Of a stretch of DNA of 64,000 nt, positions 35,275 through 43,344 are shown piece by piece. Made by a program: the position numbers and the translations under genes. Origin of the DNA: Phragmitibacter flavus (GTDB taxonomy: Bacteria > Verrucomicrobiota > Verrucomicrobiia > Verrucomicrobiales > Verrucomicrobiaceae); NCBI RefSeq assembly GCF_005780165.1, contig NZ_VAUV01000020.1, positions 1-64,000 of the forward strand, written 5' to 3'. A model generated the notes under the pieces. It had not been told where the DNA came from and did not search any database. It saw only the letters and a list, made by a program, of their open reading frames with translations. Position 1 is the first letter of the stretch, and the number at the start of each line of letters is the position of its first letter.

Positions 35275-37011
35275 ATGAATGTGATGCTGGCAAATTCTGC
35301 GGGGTTATGGGCGCTGTTGGCGGTGCCGGTGATTTTGTGGATTCATTTTCTTCAAGAGCGGTCGCGGAGGGTGCGGGTGAGCACGTTGTTTTTGCTTGAT
35401 CGGGTGGCACCCGAGAGTGTGGGTGGGGCGCGGTTTGAGAAGTTGCGGAATTCTCTGCCGTTGTGGCTGCAGATACTGGCGGCGTTGATGCTGACGTGGG
35501 TGTTGTGTGAGCCGCGATGGATGAAGGAGGATTCACGACAGACGGTGGTGGTAGTGCTGGATTCGTCGGTGTCGATGAGTGCGTTTAAGGAGTCGACGCG
35601 AAGGATGTTGGAGGAGGGGTTGAAGGATTGGGCGAAGGGCGCGGTGCGGACGGACTGGCATGTGTTGGAGACGGATGGTCGCAAGAAGACGCTGTATGCG
35701 GGGGAGGACTGGCGCGGGGTGTTGTCGGCTTTTGATGAGTGGCGGCCGATGATGGGGACGCATGAGGTGGAGGAGGTGTTACTGGTGGCGCGCGGGTTGG
35801 TGAAGGAGGCGGGCATGGTGGTGCTGGTGACGGATCATGCGATGGAGGTGGCGTCGGATGTGGCGGTGGTTTCGGCGGGGGAGAAGATGGAGAATGTGGG
35901 GTTTGCGGGTGGGGATGCGAAGGTGGGGGGTGGGGGGGGGATGCGCTGGCAGGTGTTGGTGAAAAATTATGGGGAACGGGTGGCGACGAGGGCGTGGTGG
36001 GTGGAGCGGGAAGGATTGCCGGAGGGGCGGCGGGAATCGGTGATATTGCAGCCGGGGCAGACACTGGTGTTGTCAGGGGAGTTGCCACCTGGGGAAAGGC
36101 GGATGTGGTTGAGGCTGGAGGGGGATGGGTTTGTTTGGGACGATGCGATGCCTTTGCAATTGCCGGTGGAGAGGGTGTTGAAGGTGGATTTTCGATTGGG
36201 GAATCGGGAGGGGGAGGTGTTGCGCAAGATGGTGGAGTCGCTGCCACATGTGGCGGTGGGGAATGGTGATGAAGCGATGACGGTGGCGGAGGTGGGGACG
36301 ATGGTGGTGGGGAATGCGATTCAGGTGGTGACGGGTGGTGGTGGTGGTGAAGGGGGCGGGAGACTGGATGGGGCATTTACGGTGGCGGAGGATCATGGGC
36401 TGACGCGCGGATTGAACTGGATGGGGTTGCTGACGAACAAACCGAGGGAGCTGACGTTGACGGCGATGGATGAGCCGTTGTTGTGGAAGTCGGACCGGGT
36501 GCTGGCGATGGTGCGGACGGAGGTGGGTGCGGATGGTCGGCGCTGGAGGCGCTTGATTTTGAACTGGGATCTGGCGGGGTCGAATGCGATGCGGCATCCG
36601 GCGGTGCTGGTGATGTTGCACCGTTTTGTGGAGGAGGTGAGGCAGGGGTTGCGCGAGCCGTGGTCGGGGAATTTTGAGGTGGGTCAGGTCTTGAAGGTGG
36701 AAGCGCTGGGGACGGGATTGACGATTAAGGTGGGGGATGAGCAGATGGCGTTTGAGGGACGGGTGTCGGAGGAAGTGGGCTTCTTTGAGGTGGGTTTGGG
36801 CGATGAGATTTTGGTGAGTGGGGCGGCGGGGTTTGCGGATGCGCGGGAGGCGGATTTTTCGAAGTCGGAGGCGCTGGATACGGCGAAGGATCGGCAGTGG
36901 GAGGCGGCGCTGAAACAGACAGAGGCGGATCCGTGGATGCCGCTTTGGGTGTTGGGAATTTTGGGATGTTTGTTAGGAAGTTGGTATCGAAAGGCCCGGG
37001 CCGTGGACTGA
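35275..37011 (+). CDS. BatA-like membrane protein with VWA domain
   Basis: The ATG at 35275 is used; a TTG one codon earlier is in the repeat. The first 80 residues are the BatA/DUF1550-type start (WALLAVPVILWIHFLQERSR, then LPLWLQILAALMLTWVLCEP) with two membrane helices. A VWA domain follows, with MIDAS sequence VVVVLDSSVSMSAFK (DxSxS). About 330 further residues lead to a last helix (PLWVLGILGCLLGSWY) near the C-terminus. Membrane-anchored VWA proteins of this kind are MoxR partners. It precedes the larger VWA gene by 22 bp. Confidence 0.82.
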   Translation: MNVMLANSAGLWALLAVPVILWIHFLQERSRRVRVSTLFLLDRVAPESVGGARFEKLRNSLPLWLQILAALMLTWVLCEPRWMKEDSRQTVVVVLDSSVSMSAFKESTRRMLEEGLKDWAKGAVRTDWHVLETDGRKKTLYAGEDWRGVLSAFDEWRPMMGTHEVEEVLLVARGLVKEAGMVVLVTDHAMEVASDVAVVSAGEKMENVGFAGGDAKVGGGGGMRWQVLVKNYGERVATRAWWVEREGLPEGRRESVILQPGQTLVLSGELPPGERRMWLRLEGDGFVWDDAMPLQLPVERVLKVDFRLGNREGEVLRKMVESLPHVAVGNGDEAMTVAEVGTMVVGNAIQVVTGGGGGEGGGRLDGAFTVAEDHGLTRGLNWMGLLTNKPRELTLTAMDEPLLWKSDRVLAMVRTEVGADGRRWRRLILNWDLAGSNAMRHPAVLVMLHRFVEEVRQGLREPWSGNFEVGQVLKVEALGTGLTIKVGDEQMAFEGRVSEEVGFFEVGLGDEILVSGAAGFADAREADFSKSEALDTAKDRQWEAALKQTEADPWMPLWVLGILGCLLGSWYRKARAVD

Positions 37012-37033
37012 AAACTGAACTCGATTTTTACCG

Positions 37034-39589
37034 ATGCGCTTTGCTTCTCCTGAATGGTTTTTGATGATCCCGCTGTTGCTGGCGATGGGGTGGTTTTGGC
37101 GTGGGTTGAAGTTGGGGAAACCGTTGCGGGCGTTGTGTTTGTTGTTGGTGGTTTTGTTGCTGGCTCAGCCGCAGATGCGCCGGTTTGGGGATGGGCTGGA
37201 TTTATGGGTGCTCGTTGATCGGTCGGAGTCGGCGGGCGATGTGTTGGGACCAAAGCTGGGGGAATGGGAGACGATTTTGGAGCGGTCGAAGGGGGCGGGT
37301 GACCGGTTGTTTTTTGTCGATTTCGCAGATGAAGCGGTTAAGCGCGGGGCGCAAATGCGGTCGGGTCTGGGCCAGGACGGGATGACGTATGCAGGGGGGA
37401 GGTCGGCGACGCGGGTGAAGAGTGCGGTGCAGCATGTGCTGGCGCAGGTGGAGGAGGGGCGGGCGTCGCGATTGCTTGGTTTTTCGGATGGTTATAGCAC
37501 GGAGCCGCTGGATGGGTTGGGGGAGAGGCTGGCGGAGGATGAGGTGGCGTTGGACTACCGGCTGGCAGGGGAAATGGCGGGGGAGGATTTTCGGGTGGCG
37601 TCGTTTTTGCTGCCGCGCAGGGTGCAGTTGAGTGAGGCGTTTTTAGCAGAGGTGGTGGTGTTGGGGTCGAGTTCGAGTTCGGTAGACGGGGTCGTGCCGG
37701 TGGAGTTGATGCGCAATGGGGTGTCGATTGGCAGACGCGACGTGGAGATGGTGAATGGGGTGGGAAGGTTGCGATTTACGGATCGGCTGGGAGCGGCGGG
37801 CGCGTTTCGTTATGAGGTGAGGTTGATGGCGGATCGCGAACGGGATGCGCATCCGGGGAACAATTTTGCGGCGCAGTGGGTGGAGGTGCAGGGGGGACCG
37901 CGGGTGGTGCTGGCGACGGGTTATGCGGATGATCCGATGGCGACGGTGTTGAGGGCGCAGGGGTTTGAGGTGACGGTGGTGACGGAAATTGGGGCGTTGG
38001 GAGTCGGGATGTTGAGCGGGACGAAGGTGGTGATTTTAAACAATGTGCCGGCTTATGAGATGAAGGCGGAGTTTGTGAAGGGATTGGATTTTTTTGTGAA
38101 TGAGCAGGGGGGCGGGTTGGTGATGATCGGCGGGAAACGCAGTTTTGCAGCGGGCGGATGGTTTGGATCGCCGGTGGAGCCACTCTTGCCGGTGAGCATG
38201 GAGTTGAAGCAGGAGCATCGGAAGCTGGCGGTGGCGATGGCGATCGTGATGGACCGGTCGGGAAGCATGGCGATGACGGCACCGGGGACTTCGTTGTTGA
38301 AAATGCAGCTGGCGAATGAGGGGGCGGCGCGGGCGATTGAGTTGTTGGGCGACAATGACATGGTGACCATTTTTGCGGTCGACAGCACCGCGCATCAGGT
38401 GACGCCGTTGGTGGCGGTGGGGAAGAATCGGGGCACGTTGCAGAACGCGGCGCGCCGGGTCCAGAGCATGGGTGGGGGGATTTTTGTTTATCAGGGGTTG
38501 AAGGCGGCGTGGGCGGAGTTGAAGAAGGCGCCGGTGGGGCAGCGGCATATCATTTTGTTTGCCGATGCTGCGGATGCGGAGGAGCCGGGGGAGTATGTGC
38601 AATTGCTGGCGGAGATGAAGAGGGAGAAGGCGACGGTGAGTGTGATCGGATTGGGATCGGACAAGGATGCGGATGCGGCGTTTTTGGAGGATGTGGCGAA
38701 GCGCGGGGAGGGGCGGATTTTTTTCAATGCGAATGCAGGAGAGCTGCCGGCTTTGTTCGCACAGGAGACGGTGGCGGTGGCGCGGTCGGCTTTTGTGGAG
38801 GAGCCGGTGGAGGTGAAAGGGACGCCGGGTTGGATGGAGATGGCGGCGGGTTCGATGAACTGGCTGCCGCAGGCGGATGGGTATAACTTGAGTTATCTTC
38901 GGCCGGGGGCGACGCAGGCGGCGGTGAGTGGGGATGAGTATGCGGCGCCGTTGGTGGCGTTCTGGCAGCGTGGGGCGGGCAGGGTGGCGTCGGTGTCGTT
39001 TCCGCTGGGCGGGGAGTTTTCAGCGAAGACGCGAGGCTGGGAGGGATATGGCGGATTTGCGCAGAGTTTGACCCGCTGGTTGATGGGGGAGAAGGAGCCG
39101 CCGGGGATGGGGTTGCGGACCACGATGGAGGGGAGCAAACTGCGGGCGGATTTGTTTTTTGATGAGAGTTGGAATGAGCGGATCAGTGCCGCAGGACCCG
39201 AGTTGGTGCTGGCTCAGGGGGAGGCGGGGGAGGCGCGCAAGGTGGCTTGGGAGCGGCTGGAGCCGGGGCATTTCCGCGCGGTGATGGAAGTGAAGGGCAC
39301 GGATTTTGTGCGTGGCGCGGTGCAGGTCGGAGGGGTGGCATTTCCTTTTGGACCGGTGAATGCGGTGACGAATCCGGAGTGGTCTTTTGACAAGTCGCGG
39401 ATCAAGGAATTGCGCGAGTTAAGTGCGCGCAGCGGGGGCGGGGAGCGGGTGGATTTGAGCGATGTCTGGCATGCGCCGCGACCACCGGCATGGAGGGAGG
39501 TTCGGGCGTGGTTGTTGATGGCGCTGTTGGGGGTTTTGTTGCTGGAGGCTTGGCAGACGCGGACGGGATGGGGACTGCGGCGAGGGTAG
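37034..39589 (+). CDS. Large membrane VWA protein with GATase1-like segment and second VWA
   Basis: The 851-residue protein starts with two helices (MIPLLLAMGWFW; ALCLLLVVLLLAQ), then a first VWA-like domain (LDLWVLVDRSESAGD, MIDAS DxSxS, about residues 56-240). A glutamine-amidotransferase-like segment follows (VVLATGYADDPMATVLRA to GGGLVMIGGKRSFAAGGW, about 291-380), then a second VWA with VAMAIVMDRSGSMAMT (about 400-580), a beta-rich region and a C-terminal helix (LLMALLGVLLLEA). It ends the nine-gene cluster. The domain order VWA-GATase-VWA on one membrane anchor matches proteins known from Verrucomicrobiota and Planctomycetota without assigned role. Confidence 0.8.
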   Translation: MRFASPEWFLMIPLLLAMGWFWRGLKLGKPLRALCLLLVVLLLAQPQMRRFGDGLDLWVLVDRSESAGDVLGPKLGEWETILERSKGAGDRLFFVDFADEAVKRGAQMRSGLGQDGMTYAGGRSATRVKSAVQHVLAQVEEGRASRLLGFSDGYSTEPLDGLGERLAEDEVALDYRLAGEMAGEDFRVASFLLPRRVQLSEAFLAEVVVLGSSSSSVDGVVPVELMRNGVSIGRRDVEMVNGVGRLRFTDRLGAAGAFRYEVRLMADRERDAHPGNNFAAQWVEVQGGPRVVLATGYADDPMATVLRAQGFEVTVVTEIGALGVGMLSGTKVVILNNVPAYEMKAEFVKGLDFFVNEQGGGLVMIGGKRSFAAGGWFGSPVEPLLPVSMELKQEHRKLAVAMAIVMDRSGSMAMTAPGTSLLKMQLANEGAARAIELLGDNDMVTIFAVDSTAHQVTPLVAVGKNRGTLQNAARRVQSMGGGIFVYQGLKAAWAELKKAPVGQRHIILFADAADAEEPGEYVQLLAEMKREKATVSVIGLGSDKDADAAFLEDVAKRGEGRIFFNANAGELPALFAQETVAVARSAFVEEPVEVKGTPGWMEMAAGSMNWLPQADGYNLSYLRPGATQAAVSGDEYAAPLVAFWQRGAGRVASVSFPLGGEFSAKTRGWEGYGGFAQSLTRWLMGEKEPPGMGLRTTMEGSKLRADLFFDESWNERISAAGPELVLAQGEAGEARKVAWERLEPGHFRAVMEVKGTDFVRGAVQVGGVAFPFGPVNAVTNPEWSFDKSRIKELRELSARSGGGERVDLSDVWHAPRPPAWREVRAWLLMALLGVLLLEAWQTRTGWGLRRG

Positions 39590-39596
39590 ATGAAAC

Positions 39597-39619
39597 AAGG
39601 CCCGGGACGGACCTTCTAC
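39597..39619 (+). repeat. Half-copy of the 28078-28140 inverted repeat
   Basis: AAGGCCCGGGACGGACCTTC plus TAC matches the right arm at 28118-28140 at 20 of 23 positions. No left arm is present, so no hairpin forms. It lies between the convergent VWA and entericidin-like genes. Confidence 0.55.
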
Positions 39620-39621
39620 AT

Positions 39622-39771
39622 TCAATAAGGGGTGGCGCGTTCGGCGGTTCGTTCGATGCGGTTGCCGAGATGTTGGACGTCTTCGCCGAGGCCTTGAGTG
39701 GTGCGGCATTGGCTGAGGGTAAGGGTGCCGATGGCGAGAAAGAGAAGGATGAGGGATCGTTTCGTGTTCAT
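39622..39771 (-). CDS. Entericidin-like small lipoprotein
   Basis: The ATG at 39771 opens 49 codons: a signal KRSLILLFLAIGTLTLSQC with lipobox LSQC, then TTQGLGEDVQHLGNRIERTA. The Cys followed by a short helical Gly-Glu-Asp segment is the pattern of entericidin EcnA/EcnB-type lipoproteins, which are small cell-envelope proteins with a poorly defined, possibly toxin/antidote-like role. The longer reading frame to 40131 runs through the methyltransferase gene and is not used. Confidence 0.75.
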   Translation of the reverse strand: MNTKRSLILLFLAIGTLTLSQCRTTQGLGEDVQHLGNRIERTAERATPY

Positions 39772-39784
39772 GGTGTTTTTTGGG

Positions 39785-40630
39785 TTACACAATTGAATCG
39801 GGAAACGGCGGAGAATTGGATGGGGTGGGGATAAGATTGGGGTTAGGTTTTTTGCGGAGGACGAGGACGAGGTCGAAGGTGGTGTGGTTGAGCTTGAGAG
39901 GTGCGGTGGCGTTGTAGTTGAAGTCGTGGCAGGTGACGAGTTCGAACTGGGGGGCGGATTTGAGAAGGGCTTTGACCTGGGGGAGGTCGTAGGTGCGGAA
40001 CTGCCAGTGGGTTTCCTGATGGGTGGTCTGGCCGTCGCGGGTGATGCGGAGTCGGTTGCGAAGTTTTTCCTGGCGGGTGCTGCGATCGGCGGGCCAGGTG
40101 TGGGTGTTGCAGATGACATGGATGCCTTCACGTTCGGCGACCCAGCGTTCGTGCTGGGGTTTTTGATCGGAGTAATCGGTTAGGTGAAAGCCGAGGATGT
40201 AGAGACCGCCGGGGCGCAGGGCGTTGGCTACGTGATGGAGATGGGAGGTGGGGCCGAGGTCGTCGAGGATGTATTTGAAAGTGCTGACGAGGCAGTGGGC
40301 GAGGTCGAAGGGTGGGGTGGTTGTGGGGAGCGTGAAGTCCTCGAGTCGGTCCTGCCAGAGGGGGGCGCTGAGGTTTTGTTTTTGGAGGCGCTGATGGGCG
40401 TAGTCCAGCATGTGGGAATTGAGGTCGAAGCCGCTGATATGATGGCCGCGTTGGGCGAGGGCAGCGATGAGTCGACCTGATCCGCAGGCGGGTTCGAGGA
40501 TGCGGAGTATTTTGGCGGTGGGATCGGCTCCGTGTTGGGCGTTCAGAGTTTCGAGAAAGGCGGCTTCCTTCTGGGAGTCTTCGTCGAAGATGATGTCGTA
40601 ATAGAGCGGGGTGTCATACCAGTTGGACAT
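39785..40630 (-). CDS. Class I SAM-dependent methyltransferase
   Basis: The 281-residue protein has motif I ILEPACGSGRLIAAL (about residues 43-57), followed by HHISGFDLNSHMLDYA (motif II Asp for the ribose hydroxyls) and a C-terminal beta segment LVTCHDFNYNATAP. The fold is that of small-molecule or unspecified methyltransferases; the substrate is unknown. ATG at 40630 sits directly against a purine-rich repeat string. The gene lies 13 bp upstream of the entericidin-like gene on the same strand, perhaps by chance. Confidence 0.85.
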   Translation of the reverse strand: MSNWYDTPLYYDIIFDEDSQKEAAFLETLNAQHGADPTAKILRILEPACGSGRLIAALAQRGHHISGFDLNSHMLDYAHQRLQKQNLSAPLWQDRLEDFTLPTTTPPFDLAHCLVSTFKYILDDLGPTSHLHHVANALRPGGLYILGFHLTDYSDQKPQHERWVAEREGIHVICNTHTWPADRSTRQEKLRNRLRITRDGQTTHQETHWQFRTYDLPQVKALLKSAPQFELVTCHDFNYNATAPLKLNHTTFDLVLVLRKKPNPNLIPTPSNSPPFPDSIV

Positions 40631-40668
40631 TTTAAAGGGATAAAGGCTAAAGGATAAGGGATAAAGAG
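40631..40668 (+). repeat. Purine-rich GGATAAA/GGCTAAA repeat string
   Basis: TTTAAAGGGATAAAGGCTAA is followed by AGGATAAGGGATAAAGAG. It fills the space between the ParE-type toxin stop and the methyltransferase start, both minus-strand genes, so relative to them it is pyrimidine-rich. Confidence 0.65.
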
Positions 40669-40670
40669 TC

Positions 40671-40991
40671 TCAGAAGATCTGCTTGGATTCGGAGATTCG
40701 CTGACGCCAATATCCTGGTCGGCGTTTGGCGTGAGCGATGGCGAGGATCACCACTTCGTGTTTCCAAAGCATGTAGGCGATGTAGTATTCACCGAAACGC
40801 GGGGTGAGATTTACGCGGCGGATCTGGTTGCGCCGGGCGTTATGGAGCAGTGGTGTCTCGCAGATTTGGGTGCGATATCGTCGGTAGTGATCGTCGAAAG
40901 CATGGGCCAGTTCGGGATCGATGGTCAGGTAGTAGCTGAGAACTTCGATGAGTTCATGCCGCGCGGCAGGGTGAATTTGCCAGGCCGTCAT
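40671..40991 (-). CDS. ParE/RelE-family toxin
   Basis: The 106-residue protein has the ParE/RelE fold signature: AARHELIEVLSYYLTIDPE (helix), NQIRRVNLTPRFGEYYIAYM and a final strand EVVILAIAHAKRRPGYW, with the HxxRxPxYW tail typical of ParE-like toxins. Its start overlaps the stop of the preceding antitoxin by 4 bp (ATGA), the normal arrangement for such pairs. ParE-type toxins inhibit gyrase and RelE-type ones cut mRNA; the sequence alone does not decide which applies here. Confidence 0.88.
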   Translation of the reverse strand: MTAWQIHPAARHELIEVLSYYLTIDPELAHAFDDHYRRYRTQICETPLLHNARRNQIRRVNLTPRFGEYYIAYMLWKHEVVILAIAHAKRRPGYWRQRISESKQIF

Positions 40992-41260
40992 GAGTCGCGG
41001 CGGCGGTGACCATGCTGGACAAACAGGGCGTCAATCTCGCGCTCAAGCTGCTCGCCGGGAATCAATTTGACGGTGCCATGTTCGATTTCACGGAGTCGCT
41101 GGTCGATCTCGGCGTTCCAAGTGGCTTCGATGCGGGCTTCATCCTGATCTTCCAACGCGGGCATCGTGTATTCGACCTGAAGATCGCGGAGCAGATGATC
41201 AACTTCGGCGGGCGAAAGATTGCGAATCTCCTGCTTGATCTGCTCAACCGTGGTGGCCAT
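40988..41260 (-). CDS. Addiction-module antitoxin (TIGR02574-like)
   Basis: Starting at ATG 41260, chosen over an upstream start at 41311 because MATTVEQIKQEIRNLSPAE begins like other addiction-module components, the 90-residue protein is helical and acidic, with ARIEATWNAEIDQRLREIEH before a Lys-poor end. This matches the putative addiction module component family that pairs with ParE/RelE toxins. It probably neutralises the downstream toxin and represses the operon. The gap to the HEPN gene is 47 bp. Confidence 0.8.
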   Translation of the reverse strand: MATTVEQIKQEIRNLSPAEVDHLLRDLQVEYTMPALEDQDEARIEATWNAEIDQRLREIEHGTVKLIPGEQLEREIDALFVQHGHRRRDS

Positions 41261-41307
41261 GGAATTAGCGTAATCGGTATCGTGAATTTGTCGAGGTTTG
41301 GATGCTC

Positions 41308-41748
41308 TCAAGGACTTAGCATGGGGTGGTGTTTTTGGAGCCAGGCGAGGACTTGTTGGTGGAGTTGACGGGTGAAGTCGCGGAGTTCTTTGGCTTCGGA
41401 TCGGCTGATGGTGCCTGCGGTGTCGTATTCGGCGGTGTTGCGTTTGGATCGGCAGGTGTCGAGATAATCGGCTTCATCAGCGAGATCGTGACCCATGATG
41501 AGAGGGAGGGCTTGCAAGGTCCGGTAGTGGGCGAGGTTTTTCTCGGGTCGGTAACCGGAGGCGTAAAGGATGATGGTGCACAGTTTCAGCGCGGCGTTGT
41601 AGGCGATGCCGAACTGCCAGTCGACGGAGATGTTGCCTTCGGCGTCTTTGAGGTCGCGCTCGACGATGGCAAGCAGGTCGATGATTTGTTGGGCGGTGGT
41701 TTTGTGGGGACGAAGCCAGCCGTTTTCAGCCCAGTCTTGCAAGCTCAT
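41308..41748 (-). CDS. HEPN-domain protein (toxin-like partner of MNT protein)
   Basis: The 146-residue all-helical protein contains IISV-free HEPN wording: FGIAYNAALKLCTIILYASG and, at about residues 101-110, CRSKRNTAEYD. HEPN ribonucleases normally carry R-x4-6-H; here the loop is R-N-T-A-E-Y, with Tyr where His is expected, so catalysis may be altered or absent. The gene overlaps the upstream MNT gene by 23 bp. In MNT/HEPN modules the nucleotidyltransferase neutralises the HEPN toxin, in studied cases by AMP addition to a tyrosine. It may alternatively be an inactive remnant. Confidence 0.75.
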   Translation of the reverse strand: MSLQDWAENGWLRPHKTTAQQIIDLLAIVERDLKDAEGNISVDWQFGIAYNAALKLCTIILYASGYRPEKNLAHYRTLQALPLIMGHDLADEADYLDTCRSKRNTAEYDTAGTISRSEAKELRDFTRQLHQQVLAWLQKHHPMLSP

Positions 41749-42310
41749 GCGGAGTTCCTTTCAGCCAAAGTTTGGGTTCATTGATGACGCGGGTGATGAA
41801 GGCGTCGCTGCGTTTTTTTTGAGTGAGCCAGTCTTCGGGGGAAAGGCAATAAGGATTGATCTCGCGCGAGAGTTCGGAGGAGAGGGGACGAAGGTGGGGG
41901 GTGAGTTTGCGGAGTCCGGTGGTGCCGATGATGAAGAGGTCGATGTCACTGTCGGCGGTGCTGGTGCCGGCGGCGATGGATCCAAAGACGAAGGCGAGGT
42001 CGATGCCGGGGATGGAGTCGAGGGCGGTGCGCAGGCGTTCGGCGATACCCGTGGTTTTGGTGACGATGCCGTGGAGTTCGGGGTAAAGGGGATGGTTGGT
42101 GTTGGCTTTGAAATAAAGCCGGTTGCCGTCGCGACGGGAGAGGACGAGGTCGGTGGCGGTGAGTTGGGCGAGTTCCTTTTGCAAGGCGGGTGCGGTGAGT
42201 CCGGCGTGGCGGGCGAGATCGCGGAGATGGATTTCGCGATCAAGATCCGCAAAAAGCAGGCGAAGGATTTCCGCGCGTGCTTTGGGGAAGAGCTTGTTGA
42301 GGAGGGACAT
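41726..42310 (-). CDS. MNT-type nucleotidyltransferase with N-terminal winged helix
   Basis: The first 85 residues are a winged-helix domain (REIHLRDLARHAGLTAPALQ). A minimal nucleotidyltransferase follows, with the signature GSIAAGTSTADSDIDLFIIG (GSxAxGxx...DxD, about residues 111-130) carrying the metal-binding Asp pair. This is the antitoxin half of an MNT/HEPN module, and the winged helix could make it a repressor of its own operon. It begins the four-gene toxin-antitoxin stack, 36 bp after the AraC-type gene. A possible operator, TGTTTTTAGTAAACA at 42342-42356, lies in the end of that gene. Confidence 0.88.
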   Translation of the reverse strand: MSLLNKLFPKARAEILRLLFADLDREIHLRDLARHAGLTAPALQKELAQLTATDLVLSRRDGNRLYFKANTNHPLYPELHGIVTKTTGIAERLRTALDSIPGIDLAFVFGSIAAGTSTADSDIDLFIIGTTGLRKLTPHLRPLSSELSREINPYCLSPEDWLTQKKRSDAFITRVINEPKLWLKGTPHELARLG

Positions 42311-42341
42311 GAGATTTGTTCACCAAAAGTAGACGATTGTT

Positions 42342-42356
42342 TGTTTTTAGTAAACA
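42342..42356. promoter_or_regulatory. Possible operator upstream of the MNT/HEPN genes
   Basis: TGTTTTTAGTAAACA is an imperfect inverted repeat (TGTTT/AAACA) overlapping the end of the AraC-type gene and 32 bp upstream of the MNT start. A role as operator for the winged-helix antitoxin is inference only. Confidence 0.25.
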
Positions 42357-43201
42357 GAATTAGTGCCGCTGCGATAGGTGGTGGGTGACATGCCGACGCA
42401 GCGGATGAACGCGCGGGAGAAGACGGTGGCGCTGTGGTAGCCGACCTGGGGGGCGATGGCTTCGAGTTTTTCGTCGGTGGTTTCGAGGAGTTCCTTGGCT
42501 TTTTGAATGCGCATGTAGGTGATGTGCTCCATGGGGGTGCGACCGAGTTCGCGCAGGCAGAGACGGCGCAGGTGTTCGGCGCTGATGTGGGATTGCTCGG
42601 CGAGGGAGTTGAGTTTCCAGTCGATGGTGAGGTCGCGGGCGACGAGTTGCCAGAGTTCGGCAATGCGGGAGCTGCTGCGCCATGGGGTGACGAGGCGTCG
42701 AATGTAACCGTGGATGAGGCTGAGCCAGTGATGGATTTGGGCGGGGTCTTTGTCGCTGAGCCATTCGGCGCGCAGGCCCTGGATCATGCGTCCGAGGTCC
42801 TCGGCACCTTGGGTGAGCCGGAGCGGGGAGGCGGCGCCGACGAGAGGTTTGGTCCATGGGGGTTCTTCGTAGCGGATCCAGGCGAAGGTCCATTTTTGGG
42901 GTGGTTCGGCATGGAGGGCGTTGAGGACGCGGGGTGGGGCGAGGCAGAGGGAACCGGGTTTGATGCGTTCCCAGTGGCCCTCAAGGAGCATGCTGCCTTC
43001 GCCTTCGAGGCAGGCGAGGAAGAAGCTGCCGGTGGGTCGGAGTCGGACACGGCAGTAAGGAGAGAAGGCGTGGTCGATGCCGAGTCGGGCGATGCCATGG
43101 GTGGCGAGTTCGCTGCAGTCGTCTCCTTGCAGGGTCCAGCGTTGGGTGCGTGGTCCGTTGATGGTGATTTCCTTGGTGGGAAGGACGGGATTTTTTTCCA
43201 T
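42347..43201 (-). CDS. AraC-family transcriptional regulator
   Basis: The ATG at 43201 gives 284 residues; a TTG at 43249 extends it by 16 codons that look non-coding. The N-terminal half contains a cupin-like sensor (SPYCRVRLRPTGSFFLACLE, then HWERIKPGSLCLAPPRV). The C-terminal 100 residues carry two helix-turn-helix units: LNSLAEQSHISAEHLRRLC and KLEAIAPQVGYHSATVFSRA followed by FIRCVGMSPTTYR. This is the standard AraC/XylS DNA-binding domain, and the sensor suggests a sugar or metabolite ligand. No target gene is obvious nearby. It is divergent from glpX. Confidence 0.9.
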   Translation of the reverse strand: MEKNPVLPTKEITINGPRTQRWTLQGDDCSELATHGIARLGIDHAFSPYCRVRLRPTGSFFLACLEGEGSMLLEGHWERIKPGSLCLAPPRVLNALHAEPPQKWTFAWIRYEEPPWTKPLVGAASPLRLTQGAEDLGRMIQGLRAEWLSDKDPAQIHHWLSLIHGYIRRLVTPWRSSSRIAELWQLVARDLTIDWKLNSLAEQSHISAEHLRRLCLRELGRTPMEHITYMRIQKAKELLETTDEKLEAIAPQVGYHSATVFSRAFIRCVGMSPTTYRSGTNSVY

Positions 43202-43344
43202 GGCGACGGACTTCAATGTGTCATTGCGAGCCGGTTTGGGGAAGCGCAAAGGTGTCGGGTTTTTTTAGGCGTCGGAGCCGAGGAACTATGATTGACTGAG
43301 GGCAGTGAATTGCCCATTATGACGGTCCACCCTTCTTTTTTCCC

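Noticed and set aside
39622-40131. Long version of the entericidin-like frame
   Set aside because: Codons before the ATG at 39771 run antisense-like through the methyltransferase gene in another frame and show no signal sequence.
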